This document shows, one piece after another, positions 24,642-38,312 of a stretch of 64,000 nt of DNA. The stretch is taken from the NCBI RefSeq assembly GCF_949628215.1, contig NC_134278.1, positions 107,985,277 to 108,049,276 on the forward strand. Reading direction: 5' to 3'. The notes beneath the pieces were generated by a model that worked only from the letters and a program-made list of their open reading frames with translations, was not told the origin of the DNA and ran no database searches. The position numbers and the translations under genes are program-made. Each line of letters starts with the position of its first letter. Position 1 is the stretch's first letter. The stretch is from Phalacrocorax aristotelis (Eukaryota > Chordata > Aves > Suliformes > Phalacrocoracidae).

Positions 24642-25218
24642 AGTACCTAAGCACGGTGATTGGAAACCTTCAGAAATATGAGAATGAGGACTACTGTTTG
24701 TGTGCTCTATGGATATCGGTTCAGCTATCACCTAGCCAAATAATACAGATGTGTGTAGGGGTTATTGCTAACATGCTTTTAATTATCTGCATTTATGTAA
24801 TTATTTGCAGTAGAAATTTGTTTCCTGTTCCTACAGCTATAGCAGCTTTACCAGCAAAGGGCTCTAACTTGGCTGCTGTTTCTGTGAATTAATGGCAACA
24901 TTTGTTGTTTGCTTTTTATAGACCACAGAGGAGTTTTTTCAAAGCTATAGATAAAATGAGGAAGGGAACTGGGAGAAAGTGAAAGGGAATTGACAATAAA
25001 GCATGCATAGAGTATTTGCAGCATGTATTGTATTTATCCATACATGCAGATTTGTGTTTGATTAGGGTCGCTTTTATCTACCTTTCAGCCTTTAGTTGAA
25101 GTTAAACAGATGAAATATGAATAGTCCTTACTTCTGTTTCCAGAACGAACTGGGGAGTTTCCAGACTCTGGGGGGTGGGTGTGTGTGTATATATGTACCA
25201 CTACCACCATCATCACCT

Positions 25219-25230
25219 CCCCCCCCCCCC
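25219..25230. repeat. Poly-C run (C12)
   Basis: Twelve consecutive C, preceded by a short ACC/ATC-rich stretch and, about 35-50 bp earlier, a short GT repeat. Confidence 0.9.
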
Positions 25231-28200
25231 GGTTTTATTTAAAGGCACTAAAGTCTGGCCTGTTTTAGTTCATAACTGAACATTTCAAAGAATGCCATTA
25301 CAGTTTGTTCCAGACCTGGTAATGTGTTACATTTTCAGCAGCATCTACAACAGGTCTTTTTGACTTCTATGAAAACTACATAAAATCATTACATAGTGCT
25401 CCTATAACTTCATTAAAGTATACATGCATTCTTCAGCTGAAACCTTTCTATTATATTATATAGCCCTATTTTCAGGTATGTTTTACATGTATGATTAATA
25501 CATATTTTAGTTTCTTTTCAATATTATTGGGTCTTTATTATCTTATGCATTGCAGTATGTATTTTGGTTTTGCAAAAGTCTAATCTAACTCTGAAGTGGC
25601 TTTTTTCCCTCTTTGCTGTGTTGCTATTTACAAGTCTTTTGCATACAGTGTACAGATTAAAACTCAAATACCGTCAAAGTTAAACTAATTGGCAGGTAAA
25701 AGAAGATGGAAAACTTTACTAGAAAGAATTGACTTGCCTAAGATGAACAAGAAGCTACGTTTTGGCAAACAACTCTTCTGTACTATCATGTGATCTTTGT
25801 ATATGTATTTTAGAAGAAAAATGGGTAGGGTTGATGTCATCTAAGAGTTGCCTGTTCACTCGTAACTCTTCTTCATCAGCTTAATTACCCTGGGTTGTTA
25901 GAGACCCTTGAGTTGCAGTACTGGCTGAACAGCCTCCGGTACTGGCTTCTGCTTTTGATCTACATCATTCTCTATTACGGAATAGGGGTGTAGAAATAAC
26001 CATTTCATAGTGATTATCATCATCTGTTTCATCAGCTTTGATATGTATGTGTTAATGTCCCCTCTTCTGTGCAGTACATGTTCTATCGAATGTTTTCCTC
26101 TAAGCTCCACATGGAGTGGCTGGTCAGTGTCCTTGAGCCACGTGCTACCTGTGGGCACCGTTGTCCTGGGAAGCAGAGCCGGGTTCCCACTGGGGTTTGG
26201 GGTAACCCATCTGGAGGAAAGCCCTCGAGGTGTTGCTCAAGATGAAAGCCATCCCTGCGGCTGTTTGCTAATCCCTCTGCACATGTGGTCCTAAGTGATG
26301 TCTAGGGAAGCTGGAGATGGGCTGTGTGTAAGCAGGGTTTTCTGTGTGCTTGCATGAAATAGGAGTAGTTTTAATCATTAGATATTAAACATTGCTTTGG
26401 CTGGCTGTGAACAAGCAGTGTTGTAGTAGGGAAGGGAAAGGCAAATGTCTGCCCGTGAAAGAAAGGCCTCTAATCAGAGGCTGTGGGAGGCACCCTGGGC
26501 TACTCTCTGGGAAGTGTCACTGGGATGCTGACAAGCTGCAGCTGGCTGGAGTGGTCCTCTGCAGAGCAACTCCTATTTCTGCCTGTTGTCTTAGGCTGCC
26601 ATAACATGTGCTCCTCGCTATAAATACCTAGATTTTCCAACACCGTAGAATTTTGTAGAACTCTTCTCCCCACCTCCCCAAAGTATCTGTATGGATGTTT
26701 TGGTGTGTGGTGGTTTTTTTTTAAACTTTTTTCCCTTGGGGAATATAATTTTCTGGTGTTTTTTTTTTACTGACTGCCATTTAACTTCAAGTTTTTGCTG
26801 AAAAATTGTTGAGGTGGGTCCTGACTATTCTTGCTGTTAGCTGCAAGGCTATACTCTAATTCTTGAAGAGGAGGCAAGGAAAGCTGATGATCATCCTTCC
26901 AGCACACTTGACAGCACAGGGAGAATTCACTAAGGAGAATGAAGGGAACTGGAGGTGACATGCACTTTCTATTTCGTTCTTTTTTTTTTAAACATTAAAA
27001 ACAAATAAATTGTGAAATGGGGAGGCTTAGCCCCAGCCCCAGCTGCTGGCTACACTCCTGTTGCTGCCCTGGCTTGGGCTCCCCAACAGCATGTCCCCAA
27101 CCTCGTGGTGGTGTCAGAATCAAGTCGTCCCTCAAATCTGGGGGCTGCTGTTGCATGCAGGCAGCAGGGCTACCACAGCCCTGCTTTGCAAATGTTTCTG
27201 TTTGTCCAAATCTGGTGGTGCGCAACATGACCATGAAGAGTGTAGCAGGAAGACATCAGCTATGTTCTGTCATGTCATGTCACTGTTTTACTAACTTGTG
27301 CCCTCCTTGGATGCTGACTTTGAATGGTTTCAGCATTACAAAAGCAATTTTCTGTCTCCTGGAAGCAGGTTTTAGGAATTTAACTTTTTTGCTACATTAA
27401 CCATCAATATTCTCAAAATGGAAAACTGAATCATGTTGATGCTCCAAGAACTTGACGTGCTGCTGGGCTATTTCCAGGGAGCTTAGAGCAAGAGGCTGCT
27501 GCTGCACTGTGCTGGCTGTTTCATCCAACAAGGATCTTTTTTTCAGTTCTCCTCTAACAAGAACCATCCTTATTTAATAAAATGATGGCTGCCATATGGC
27601 TTTCTTCTTTCCCCTCTTCCCTTCTTTTAATTTTGCATGTGTGTTTATGTAGTAAAAGCATCAGGAAGACCATTTTCTATACTATTATAACACTTGAAAG
27701 TAGGTAAATTTCTACTTGTTTTTAGGGACAGTTTACATGCAGTTTAGTGAATTAAGGAAATATTTTGTTTATGTTAGGTAGCTATTCTCCTGAAAGTTCT
27801 TACATTTGTGGGGTTGTTTTCATGTTTAGACTTTTTTCTTCTTCTTTAAAAGTGGTTAATGCATTTTAAGGTGACTTTTAACTATGGAAATATGACACAA
27901 CTTGGTTTTGCAAAACAGAAATATGCTTTTTTAACATATGACATGTAATCTTATTTTAAAAGAATTTATGTTGGATAAGCATTTTTTTATACAATAAGGT
28001 GCGTTCGACTTCTTTGATTGTTATGGCTTGATTATTTTGTTTGATGTGACTCATTTTTCCAAAGACTTTTATTGCAGCCATTACACACATACAACACGAA
28101 GCCTAGAAGGTTGTGCAACATCAGATCGCTGAAGATTCTCTGCTGCTTTTACAGCTGATTTTTATGTTTTGTGGTGCTGAAGTTAATGATTTCTTGCTGT

Positions 28201-31022
28201 GCCTATTCTGTTTCACATGCATAGTGCATATTGTATCTGCTTTATCACTGAGAATATTTTTCTGAACCCACATGTGTCAACATAATTAGTAGGCAACTAA
28301 TCTTTGGCTTTGTAATTGAACACACAGCTGTACTTAAGTGCTTTCTAGTGCTGCTGCTTTTGTTGATCTAGGGAGTGACCTGTAGGCACCATATAGAATA
28401 GTTATAATGATCAGAGGTAGTGCAGCTCTTCTGCTACATATTTTGATCTTTTTATTGCCATACATGTTCTTCTAGTCATTTTGCATTTCTCTTGCTGCTC
28501 CCTTTTGAGTAAGCCTTAGAGAGGGGCTGTGAATTGAGCAGTTCAGCTACTTTCTACCTGCCAGAAAAAGCTCAGTTTTAGTTTTGAGACAGTATTTATA
28601 GTCCTTCAGTAGGTTGTTGTTCCTGTTTGTATGAAAACATTACTAAGAGTGTTGGTGAGGGCAAACCAGATGGACTCGAGTTCTGGTTGTGTTCTCACTG
28701 CATTCCTTCCTTGGCCCGCGAGTGATACGCTGCTGTCTTTGGAACTGTGCTTTGCTTCGTGTGCGTAAGCTCGTCTGCATGGTACTGTGCCATGCTGGAT
28801 TCAGGTTGGAGGTCTTCTCTGAAACTCGTGGCTCAAACCGCATCACAAGTGAGGCTGTGTTGGAGAACCTCAGAGGGTTGGTGAGAGGCGGCTCTGGTGG
28901 CAGAGAACAAGGGGTTCTGTTCTCTGCCCAGTGCTGTTCAAGGAGAGGGCTCCTGGGCGTGGCTCTTCTGCCCTGGAAAACAAAGGATTTTTTTTTTTTT
29001 TGACTAGTTAGCCCTTATAAACTTTCTTCAGTTGAAGACTGAGTAGTGGCTCCGTTTCAGGGCAGAGCAGTGACAAAAACGAAAGGTAAGTGCTTGAAAC
29101 CCAAATGATGTCTTGTATAAAATATTTAGGATTAGCCGTGTGCCCAGCATGATAATGGGTACATTTCTGCAGAAAACTGTCTAATTAATGATTTGGGTTG
29201 GCAGGCTAGACAGTTTACCTTGTGGTAACGGCTTTCTTGCATGTCTAGGGGCAGCAGGGGTAAGTCTTCTATCCTTTCAGTCATGCTGGAGAAGCCCTCC
29301 AGCCTTTCTGAGGAGTTTGAAGATTTTGAGCCTTGTAGTCTCAGCTTTACCCTCCACAAGGAGCCCAGGTGGAGGAGGGCAGTGCTGATGTTGTGTCAGC
29401 ATTGCCTTTGACTTCTCTGGATTGCTGTTAATGGCTGTATAGGAGGCTACCGGGAGGGTAAGTTTGTCATCTTATCTCTGGAGGACAGAGGATGTGGATT
29501 TTAGAAGTGCGTGGGCAGACGGTGGTCTGAAACCTTGGTTTGGAAAGTGTAGAGATAACATTGTGCCTCTGTCCTTTTGAAGAGCTTTTGAGTTGGGGGA
29601 AAGAAATTAGAAGGTGGCGCTGAGCTGTTGTGTGCCACCCGGTACGGCTGGCCTGTGGTCTGGTCCCACTTTGCAAAGACCCGTCTCTCTCTGCTGCGGA
29701 GCTCCTGTCTACTGACATGGTGGAGTTGGTTCACTTCTCACCCCCAAAGGGGAAAATGCCTCCTTGAGGGTGTGGCTGTAGGGTTGATGCTGCGAGGGAG
29801 GAAGAATGACGTGTTATGGTGGTAGAGCAGTTGGGGAGCCAGTCAGGTGGTGTCGAACATCCCTGTTCCTCTCTCCAAAACCTAGCACCTGGCTTCTCCC
29901 TCTCCTCCTTTTCCTCCACTTCTTCCCTTCCTTCTCCTTGTCACACCATCCTCAAAAAAAGGTGTGTGAAAAGAGTGACCAGGTGCTCCCATCTTGGGAA
30001 TGGATTTTCCTTTACAAAGCCTTCTGAAAAAGGTGGTTATGTAGCATTAGGCTACATCATCGTGTAATTTCAAAAATCATATATAAACAAATGTGTTACT
30101 GTTTTTTGAACCAAACCAACCCCAATCTTGAATGCAGCTAATGAAATAATTATCTCACTTGATTATCATTATTTGTCTAGCTGTCCTTGTTAAAACAGTT
30201 ATGCATACATTCCAGATGAGAAATTGTATTTTAATTTGGTTTTACTGTGGCTGTGTGCTAAAAGGAAAAAAAGTCGTCAATCTAATTCAGTCTCTTAGCA
30301 TGTTTTATGGAAATAGGCTCAAATTAGTGAATTAATAACTTTTAAGTTAATATTTCTTTTACGAGACCAATTTGCAAACCCCATATTCTAAGGCTAGTAT
30401 GTTGTGGAGCAGCAATCACAAGAAAGTTGAATAAGTATCAGATTACAGAATTTTCCTACGTTAAAAATATGACCATATGTGCCTTTGAATAATTCCAGAT
30501 GGAAGGCTGCTGATTTATAATTTGTTGGTTAGGATTTAATTTCTTCAGAATTTTTTTTTGTAAACAAGCCAATCCATAGGTGTATTACAAACAGAAGAAA
30601 ATAAAGGAATGAATTTGGTTTGCTAGGTGTATAAATCTAAACTTTTCACCTATTCCTTCTCTCCTCCCACCCTCCAAAATTTTGGTTGCATAACTGAGCT
30701 ACCAGGGGTGTATCAGGTTTAGATTGGTTGTATAGACCTTTACATCCCTAAGTGATCACATTTTACAGTATGATCATTTTTTTTACCATGTATTTTTAAG
30801 AAGCATATTGAGATGCTTATCGAGAGCATTCCCAGAGTGAATGTGAAACCTTTCAAATAAAAAGGCAAATATTTGAGAAAGTTACAAAACTGTGAAAACA
30901 ATGTTATAATGGAAATTGTTCTGCACCCTTGCCTCTGGCTGCCGACACTAGTGTACCCTGCAACTGCTTTTGAAAGAAACATACTCTGAGAGCTTGCCAG
31001 CTTATTCTCTCTAATGTTTCCC

Positions 31023-31048
31023 TTTTTTTTTTTTTTTTTAAAAAAAAA
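31023..31048. repeat. T17A9 tract
   Basis: Seventeen T run directly into nine A, a self-complementary AT tract without further structure. Confidence 0.9.
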
Positions 31049-31801
31049 GGCATTTTGTATTTATCAGATCATTTCAAAGACACTTTTGTTACAAAAGGAA
31101 CCTTAGAAATAGGCATAGCTTTGTCCATGTTGTAAAACATGGTTAAATATCAGTCTCAATAATTGCAGCTGCACTTTCCTGGTAAGGTGAGGAAAATGCA
31201 ATTTTAGGTTATAGTTAAGGAAGTCTTGATTGTTCCTGTATCTGAGGTCACTTGGGACTCCCTTGCTTCAGGAGTGCTTTGTAGAAATCCTCCAGTGCTC
31301 TTACCTTCCTGCCCTGGGCAACCTGATCACTTGACCCCCATGGGGAATGTCTCAACCACATTTCAGGTCCTTATTACTCCTTGTTTGCTTATTCTTTATG
31401 ATAAGGCAGTAGGATATTCCAAGGTAATTCAGGATGATGATTGCAGTTCTTACTATGCGTTTCTGTCTGTGTTTTCCTTGGATTTTTTAATTTACTACTT
31501 CCTCACCCAGTTTTAACAGTATTTTTTGAGTCCGTATTGTAGAAAACAGTAACTATACCCACGTCAATAGACTCTTTATTTTTAATTTCACTCAGAGTGT
31601 CACATGGGGTCCGTGTGTGACCTCTTAATAACACAGATGATGGGCTTGGCATCAAAAGTGCCTGCTCTAGGTTGCTTTTTCCTCTTCATCCTCCCTTATT
31701 TTATTTCTGCTGCCACAGTCAAATTTCTGGAGTTTAAGGAAGGCTATGTACTGTATTTACTTCATAGCAGAGGAAGGTATAGGATTTAGTCTTGGCCATG
31801 G

Positions 31802-31842
31802 CAATTATATTCTCAATTATATTCTCAAAAAAATGAGAATAT
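31802..31842. repeat. 12-bp tandem duplication overlapping a 9-bp hairpin
   Basis: CAATTATATTCT occurs twice in tandem (31802-31825). The second copy overlaps an inverted repeat, ATATTCTCA at 31819-31827 and TGAGAATAT at 31834-31842, with an A6 loop. Minor local structure. Confidence 0.8.
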
Positions 31843-34430
31843 CTGGAAAACTCATTTTCATGGCTGAGAACTTTATCCTTCTTTTATTATTTCTTGGGGC
31901 GAAAAATAATGTTTATTGATTATTCAGGAATCATGTGAAGTATAAAATAGGGCTTTCAGATCCTTGTGGCTTTTAAGTCTTTGTTAACCTTGCTCTATGA
32001 CTTTCAACTGGTCATTAAGTAAAGAGGTTCCTCATATGCTTTGGTGAGGTATTAGCTGTTTATGTCTGTAAAATGTGGGTTTTCTTTGTGTGATATAAGA
32101 AAAGAGTTTTGTGGTGTCCTTTTTACAATAAATGTAAATGTGAAAGTGAGCATTTTTTTTAAATCAGGTCAGTTTCAACCAATGTTAACAAGTATGTGCG
32201 ATTTAAGAGAGAAATCATCTTGATTTCTCAAGACCATCATATCTTGTATCATCTTCGTGGAAGAGTGCAACTTGAGTAAAATAGTTTCTGGAGTACAGAA
32301 CCTACAGTACAGTGCTATTTCTGAAATACCACTAGGAAAGAGGCCAGGATTAGAAGGAAAGCAAAATTTAGCAGTATGGAGGACTAGGACTGCTAATGGT
32401 AAGCATTTTCTCATGCTTGTCACTGTACTGTTTTTATGCAGCAGTCTTTTAAAACGTTCAGAAGAGGCAAAACGTGATGTGCCTTTTTGGGCTCAAGTAT
32501 TTTGTGGTCATCTTTATCTGTGGCTTAAACTTTTTTTTTGTTAAAATCCTATATTTTAAAGGGTTTTGTCACTTTTCTATGAAACTTTTGCCGTGGCCCT
32601 TCAGCATCTTAGCTGAAAACAGTTCTGTGTAGCTAGATATTCCTGTTGACTGGCTTGTTATCTCATTCTGTGTGTAAGTTTAAATATGTTCACAAGCCCT
32701 TGCATATAGGGAGGAGGATATTTCCATGCAGTTTTGAGAAACCAAGGAATGAATGAGCTTTTGCAATATTAGACTTATTTGCAAGGTTGCTGTTCTAAGA
32801 ACTCCCTCGGAAATGCTGCTTTGCAAATTAAATCCTGTTTACTGTTCAATTAATTCTAAAATGAAAGTTGACTGACTTGATGAGCAACTAACCTGGAAAA
32901 CTTGCTGTGACATGTAAAGTGGTTAATGTATACAGTGCAGTGTTCTTTGCATGCATTTTTAAATTTTTAAAGTAGCATATATAGCAGCACCAAAGCACCA
33001 TCTGGCATTTTTTTAAGCTCTGTGATCGTTCCTCTTCATCAGGGTTTCAGGAAGACACTGTCACCACACCCACCAGCAGCTCCCTCTTCTCTGGGGACTC
33101 CTTTTCCTTGTGTTTCCTACGGTGTCTGAAGGATTCAGCTGTTCAGAAGCATTTGTTTGACTTGACTCGTTCTAAGAGGTGACAGGATTTTGCTTGAGAG
33201 TCGTAAGCCCTTGAGCAAAACTTGCAAGCTGACAAAATCTGCCAGTGTGTGCCCTTGCAAGGGATGGGGGGCTGGTGGGTGGGGGTTGTGCACCTAAGAT
33301 CTTGGAGTACCTTAGGACAGAAACTGTGTTTTGGAGCAGAGGTGTGTAGATCGTTCAGTTATGTCAGCACCAATTTTCTGTGCAGAGCATGAGGAAGATG
33401 CTGTGGGGTAGGTGTGTAGAAAGCTTAAAAGATGGCTGAACCAGTTACATTCAGCCTTTCTACAGAAATTGCCTTTGAGCAGAAATCGCGCATGAAGAGC
33501 ACAGGCTCATGTGGAAGTAATTTGCTGGAGCGATGAGAAATTAAAATTTGGAAAAAAGAAAGGTGATGCTGTAACAGGAGGTGCAGTTGCCTCCCCCAGC
33601 ATACCCTTCCACACAAACAAATGGTGTTCCTTCAGGTGAAGAGTGGGCTAGGAGAAGACAAAAGACATATCTCTAAGAAAGCACCTAAACATTTTATTAA
33701 TATACTATATTAATCTATGTAAAACTGAAGATGTGTGGAGGAGAGGATGCATTAGGAGCTATCACAAAGCATTGTCAATGCATTCCTAAAGGGAGATGGC
33801 AGAGGTTACTTTTATTTATTTTAAGAAATAAAAATTGAAGGAATACCAAATATTATTACAAATATGAGATCCATGTGCTCCTCTCCTACAGAGCAAAATT
33901 TGTTATATAAGTATGGATTCTCTTAATATGTAGTAAGTTTTAAGCTATGCAAATCATATGTTGTCTCATTTCTGTGTAGTCTGGGTTGCCACAGGTGACT
34001 GCAATAACCAAAATGTGTTGAAAGATAAAGTTATGCATTGCATAAAAATCTAGAGTATTGTTGAATGACAGAATTTTGTGAAACAGTTAATTTCTTCATA
34101 GAGAAGTTCCTCTGGGTTACTCAGAAAACATGCTATGGCTTTTGACACAGATACATTTATAAATGGATAATATTCGGTCTGGATGGCACCTATTGATTAA
34201 TTTGCCCTTTCTGTATGGGTGTGTTTGAAATTTTTGTTTTGAGACCTCTTTAGAGGAAAATGGTAGATATGTTCTTGATTCTGCAAAGAGTTGAGGCACC
34301 CGAATGAAATGGCAAACAGGAATGGTTGTAACTGTTTAAAAATTAATTGTAGGCAGGTGTTCTCAGGCTAAAATTCTTAGATATATAGAAATGTACTGTG
34401 AAATATTTCAGGTTTTCGTTTCTCTTACTG

Positions 34431-35137
34431 GCTTGCTTGGGGAAGAGTGGCTGGAAAGCTGCGTGGAGAAGGACCCTGGGTGGTGTTGACAGCTGGCTGA
34501 ACACAAGCCATCAGTGTGCCCAGGTGGCCAAGAAGGCCAACGGCATCCTGGCTTGTATCAGGAATAGTGTGGCCAGCAGGAGCAGGGAAGTGATCGTGCC
34601 CCTGTACTCGGCACTGGTGAGGCCACACATCAAATATTGTGTTCCATTTTGGGCCCCTCCGTACAAGAAGGACACTGAGTTGCTGGAGCGTGTCCAGAGA
34701 AGGGCAACGAAGCTGGTGAATGGTCTAGAGAGGAAGTCTTATAAAGAGAGGCTGAGGGAACTGGGCTTGTTTAATCTGGAGGAGGCTGAGGGGAGACCTT
34801 ATTGCTCTCTCCAGCTACCTGAAAGGAGGTTGTGGAGAGGTGGGTGTTTGTCTCTTCTCCCAAGTTACTAGTGATAGGATGAGAAGAACTGGCTTCAGGC
34901 TGCATCAGGGGAGGTTTAGATTGGATATTAGGAAGAATTTCTTCACTGAGAGAGTGGTCAGGCATTGGCACAGGCTGCTCAGAGAGGTGGTGGAGTCACC
35001 ATCCCTGGAGGTATTTAAAAGTCATGTAGATGTGGCACTTCAGGGCATGGTTTAGGAGGCACGGTGGTATTGGGTTGACGGTTGGACTTGATGACCGTAG
35101 AGGTCTTTTCCAAACTTAATGATTCTATGATTCGATG
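34431..35137 (+). mobile_element. CR1 LINE, 5'-truncated copy, plus orientation
   Basis: About 700 bp of CR1 in sense orientation. An open frame across roughly 34398-34871 reads the C-terminal end of the CR1 reverse-transcriptase ORF, with the motifs [20 protein letters not shown] and [21 protein letters not shown] small deletion after LEEAEG disturbs the frame. The 3' UTR follows with GGTTGGACTTGATGACC and ends in two octamers, ATTCTATG and ATTCGATG (35122-35137), typical of CR1. Most of the ORF and the whole 5' end are missing, so it is not autonomous. It lies in EML4 intron 1 in the same direction as the gene. The left border is approximate. Confidence 0.93.
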
Positions 35138-37203
35138 GATTAGACAATGGTTTCTCCAACTTTTTTTGCTGGTCTAATCTGATTACTTTAGTTGTCCAAA
35201 TAAGAAAATCTTGATTGACACAAGGAGACCTCAGGGGGACAAGAGAGCGTAATCGTACAATTATGTTTTCTTGATATTTTTAGTAGACGCATGTAAACCT
35301 ATAATCTGTATAACCTTCCTAGTTTAATGAACTGTGATATCAATATCAGATGTGATTACATACTTTCTTCAAATGTCTAAATGGTTATTCCATTTTTCTC
35401 ATTTTTTCTGAATGACTTAACCAGATGAATCTATTTAAATCCTGAATTTTTGATGCCACAGTATCTTGAGTCATGAAGTGTGACTCATTCACTCAGACTG
35501 CATTTTTGTAAATGACACTTGACAATCCAGCAGACAGGAATTTAGAAACTGGTAAGTGTTGGCATCTTCAGTCACTGACTGAACTCTGCCACGCTTGCTC
35601 TCTCAAAGGGTTTTTGTGTTCTGAGTTTGTTTTTTTTTTCCTCACCTTATATCTGTACATACAGGGCATATTATTTGCCTGTTAGCTAACTTGCAGACAT
35701 ATGTTAATTGGGTTATTTTTGTGTTTATTTCTTTGCAACCAGGGAGCTAGCAAAACCTGTTGGAATTAATGTGTATTTGCACATTGCTTACATTACTGGT
35801 GTAGGTGGTTTTGCTTTGCATCAACGTAACACAGGCTAAAACTGTTAATTTGCAACTCGGCAGGAATGGTGAGGAGTTCAGCATTTAACATCTTTCCCTT
35901 GTTTTTGACAGCATTCCTGCAGTACCTATTCAACACATTTGAATGTACTCCTTTCATCAGATGTCTCTTAGGGTTTTGGTCAGTGAAACAGGGAATCTTC
36001 CTAATAATGAAAGAATTTTCCTCTCCTCTTCCATTCTTTTTTTGTGTTCCCCCCCCCCCCCCCTTTTCTTACATGTGTGCTTGTATAAATTGCACCCAGC
36101 TTGGTATCTTTTTGTACTGCTCACACAGAAACTCTTAAAATAGAGGCTATGTTTTCCAAATGTAAGAATTGACAGTCTTACTAATGGTTGAGTACCCTCT
36201 CTGCAGCATGTCTCAACCTCAATTTTTTTATTACAGATCTTTTAGTGCATAAATTCTCCAGTATTTTAACTTCTAAAGTGATTTTCACTCAAGCATCTCT
36301 TACTCTATTCTCGTTGGTAGACTTTCTGTTGTGAGGACTGTCCACCAATGTAAATCAGTTATTGCCACAGACTTCACTGAAGAAGTTTTTTCAACATGCA
36401 CAACAAAAGCACAGCGGGCCAGATCCACTTCACAGGGTTCTGTTGATTAAGATCAGCTGAATTTCTGGCCCAGCATGTCCAGTGCTCTCAATTCCCAAAC
36501 ATAGCCATACTGGCTCTGTGAGACACCAGGAGGACATTTATATTGGAGGAAAGTTTGTTGTATCAGCTGTGGTACAGAAAATCTTCTTTCCCTGGGCTGT
36601 TTGTTACAGATTTTTTCTAATTGTGACTTTGGCTATCTATCAGATGTTTCTATTTAAACAAACAAGTTTCTTCCCCAAGTTTTTGTGGGGATGATCTGCA
36701 ATGAAGTACTTCTAGCTGAGACAAAATGGGTGATATGTACATATTTAGTGACATCAGGATTTGTTCAAATGAATAATTGAATTGTGACTTTAGAGTAGGA
36801 TATAGTGGGAATAAAACAGTGGAGAGCATCTTAAAAAAGAAAATTTCCATTCCATAACACTTATCTTTTGTCCCAGCTGTTTGTTCCCCTTCAAGTCAAG
36901 TCCATACTACCATCATCTGTACTACCTGTGACTGTTGATTGAGGGTGAGCCACAAAAAGGCATATAAGGTACAAGTCTTTATGTACAGATATGTCAGAAA
37001 AACTATGTGCTTGCATTTCTAGATTTGCCACCCATCTCCCCTACCCCTTTCCTGTGAGTTCCTATGAGCATTTTGGAGCATCTGATGACAAGGGTATGTC
37101 AAAAGGCTGTAGAGTAGATCATCTATTCTTGCATTTTGGCTGTTGGTACATTTTGGCTTGCTGATATATTACATTTGTAATCCTATACTGTGCATGCCCT
37201 CCT
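35138..37203. other. Intron 1 sequence between two CR1 copies
   Basis: AT-rich intron DNA with no exon or RNA gene seen. It contains a C15 run at 36049-36063. Short open frames have no recognisable content. Confidence 0.5.
36049..36063. repeat. Poly-C run (C15)
   Basis: Fifteen consecutive C inside a pyrimidine-rich stretch (about 36018-36070). Confidence 0.92.
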
Positions 37204-38075
37204 AGAATAGATCATAGACTCACTGGAAAATGTAGGTTGGAACCTCTGGAGGCAGTCTAGTCCAACAACCCCCAGCCCCAGCAGTGCTGGCTTCAAAGAC
37301 AGATCATATTACTTGGGGTCTCGCTCCAGTTGAATTTTGAATATCTCCAAGGATGGAAAGGCTACACCTTTGGATAAAAAGGAAAAAAAAGTCCTCAGTG
37401 AGGGTGGTTAAGAGCTGAGTTGGAGTTTCCCTTGTTGCAACCTGTGATGCTTGCCTCCTGCATGCCCCTTCTCTGTGCACCTCTGGAAAGGGTTTGACAT
37501 GCTCCTCTTGATAGCCCCTGCCCACCAAGGTAGTGAAGGGTAGAGTTGGATCCCAGTTCTCACAGTCTGTGCTCATGCATGATGTGCTGCAGCCTCCTTA
37601 TTGTCTTAATGGCCCTCCACTGCTTTCTCTCCAGTTGGACTATCTGCACTCTATTAGGGAACCCCAAACTGAACATATGTCTAGCTGCCCCCCAGAAGGG
37701 AATAATCGTTTCTGCCAACCTGTTGGCTGCACTTTCGCTCATACGGACCAGTGCGTGGTGAGCCTTGGTAGCTGCAAGGGTGCCCTGCTGATCCCTGGAG
37801 ACTTTGTTCACCTGCATCCCCAGCTCCTTTCTGCTGGTCATCCCAGCCTGCACTGCTGTGTGGGGTTATCCTGGCACTGCTGCAAGACTGAGTTTGTCTT
37901 TGCTGAATATTGTTATACTTCTGTCAAGCCGGTCTTCCAATTTCTCCTGATGCTGGGGAGTGGCATCTCTCTAGTCCCGCCCCGCCATTTTGGTCCCCCA
38001 GTTTGATGTCATCCACAAAGAGGGTGAGGGTATGTCCATCCCATTGACCAGGTGAAGCACTATCTGTTCTATGAG
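37204..38075 (-). mobile_element. Old, divergent CR1 LINE, minus orientation
   Basis: Reverse-complement CR1 signatures appear in order: AGAATAGATCATAGACTC with GGTTGGAACCTCTGGAGG and CTAGTCCAAC near the element's 3' end, then AATATCTCCAAGGATGGA, then GGCCCTCCACTGCTTTCTCT, and lastly CCCCAGTTTGATGTCATCCA. These correspond to the 3' UTR and end of the reverse-transcriptase ORF, read antisense. Divergence and small indels are much higher than in the copy at 34.4 kb, so it is an older insertion. Open frames crossing it are remnants. The right border is estimated. Confidence 0.8.
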
Positions 38076-38312
38076 GCATCTTGATGAATGAACATTAATT
38101 TTCATTATGCCACAACTGACTTTTATTATCAAATTTAATGGTCAGAACATCCCCTGCAAAAGAAAATTTGGTGCCAGACATCAGAACTAGTGTTCTGGAA
38201 AGGAGCAAAACATTGTTATTGAAAGGTTATATATGATTTTTTTTGTCCTAAGTGTTGATACAAGTTGTTTGAATTTTATAGTAAGACTCTGAAACACCTT
38301 CTCTCCGAAGAG

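Larger units (their letters stand above)
15011..34430. other. Intron 1, central unique region
   Basis: About 19 kb of T- and G-rich intron sequence. No exon, structural RNA or confident transposon is seen. Notable short items are a perfect inverted repeat (18217-18249), a 28-bp direct repeat (18450-18518), an A10G10 junction (18747-18766), poly-C runs (24622-24641 and 25219-25230), a T17A9 tract (31023-31048) and an overlapping tandem/inverted motif (31802-31842). More GC-rich patches at about 27015-27240 and 28680-29900 contain several overlapping open frames, none with a recognisable domain or splice-flanked structure. Confidence 0.55.

Noticed and set aside
31290..31370. GCCCTGGGCAACCTGATC resembling antisense CR1 text
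   Set aside because: The similarity is only about 15 bases and does not continue into flanking CR1 sequence.
34398..34871. 157-codon frame as a host gene
   Set aside because: The sequence is the C-terminal part of the CR1 reverse-transcriptase ORF in a truncated LINE.
37533..38006. 157-codon plus-strand frame
   Set aside because: It reads the antisense strand of an old CR1 copy and has no domain of its own.
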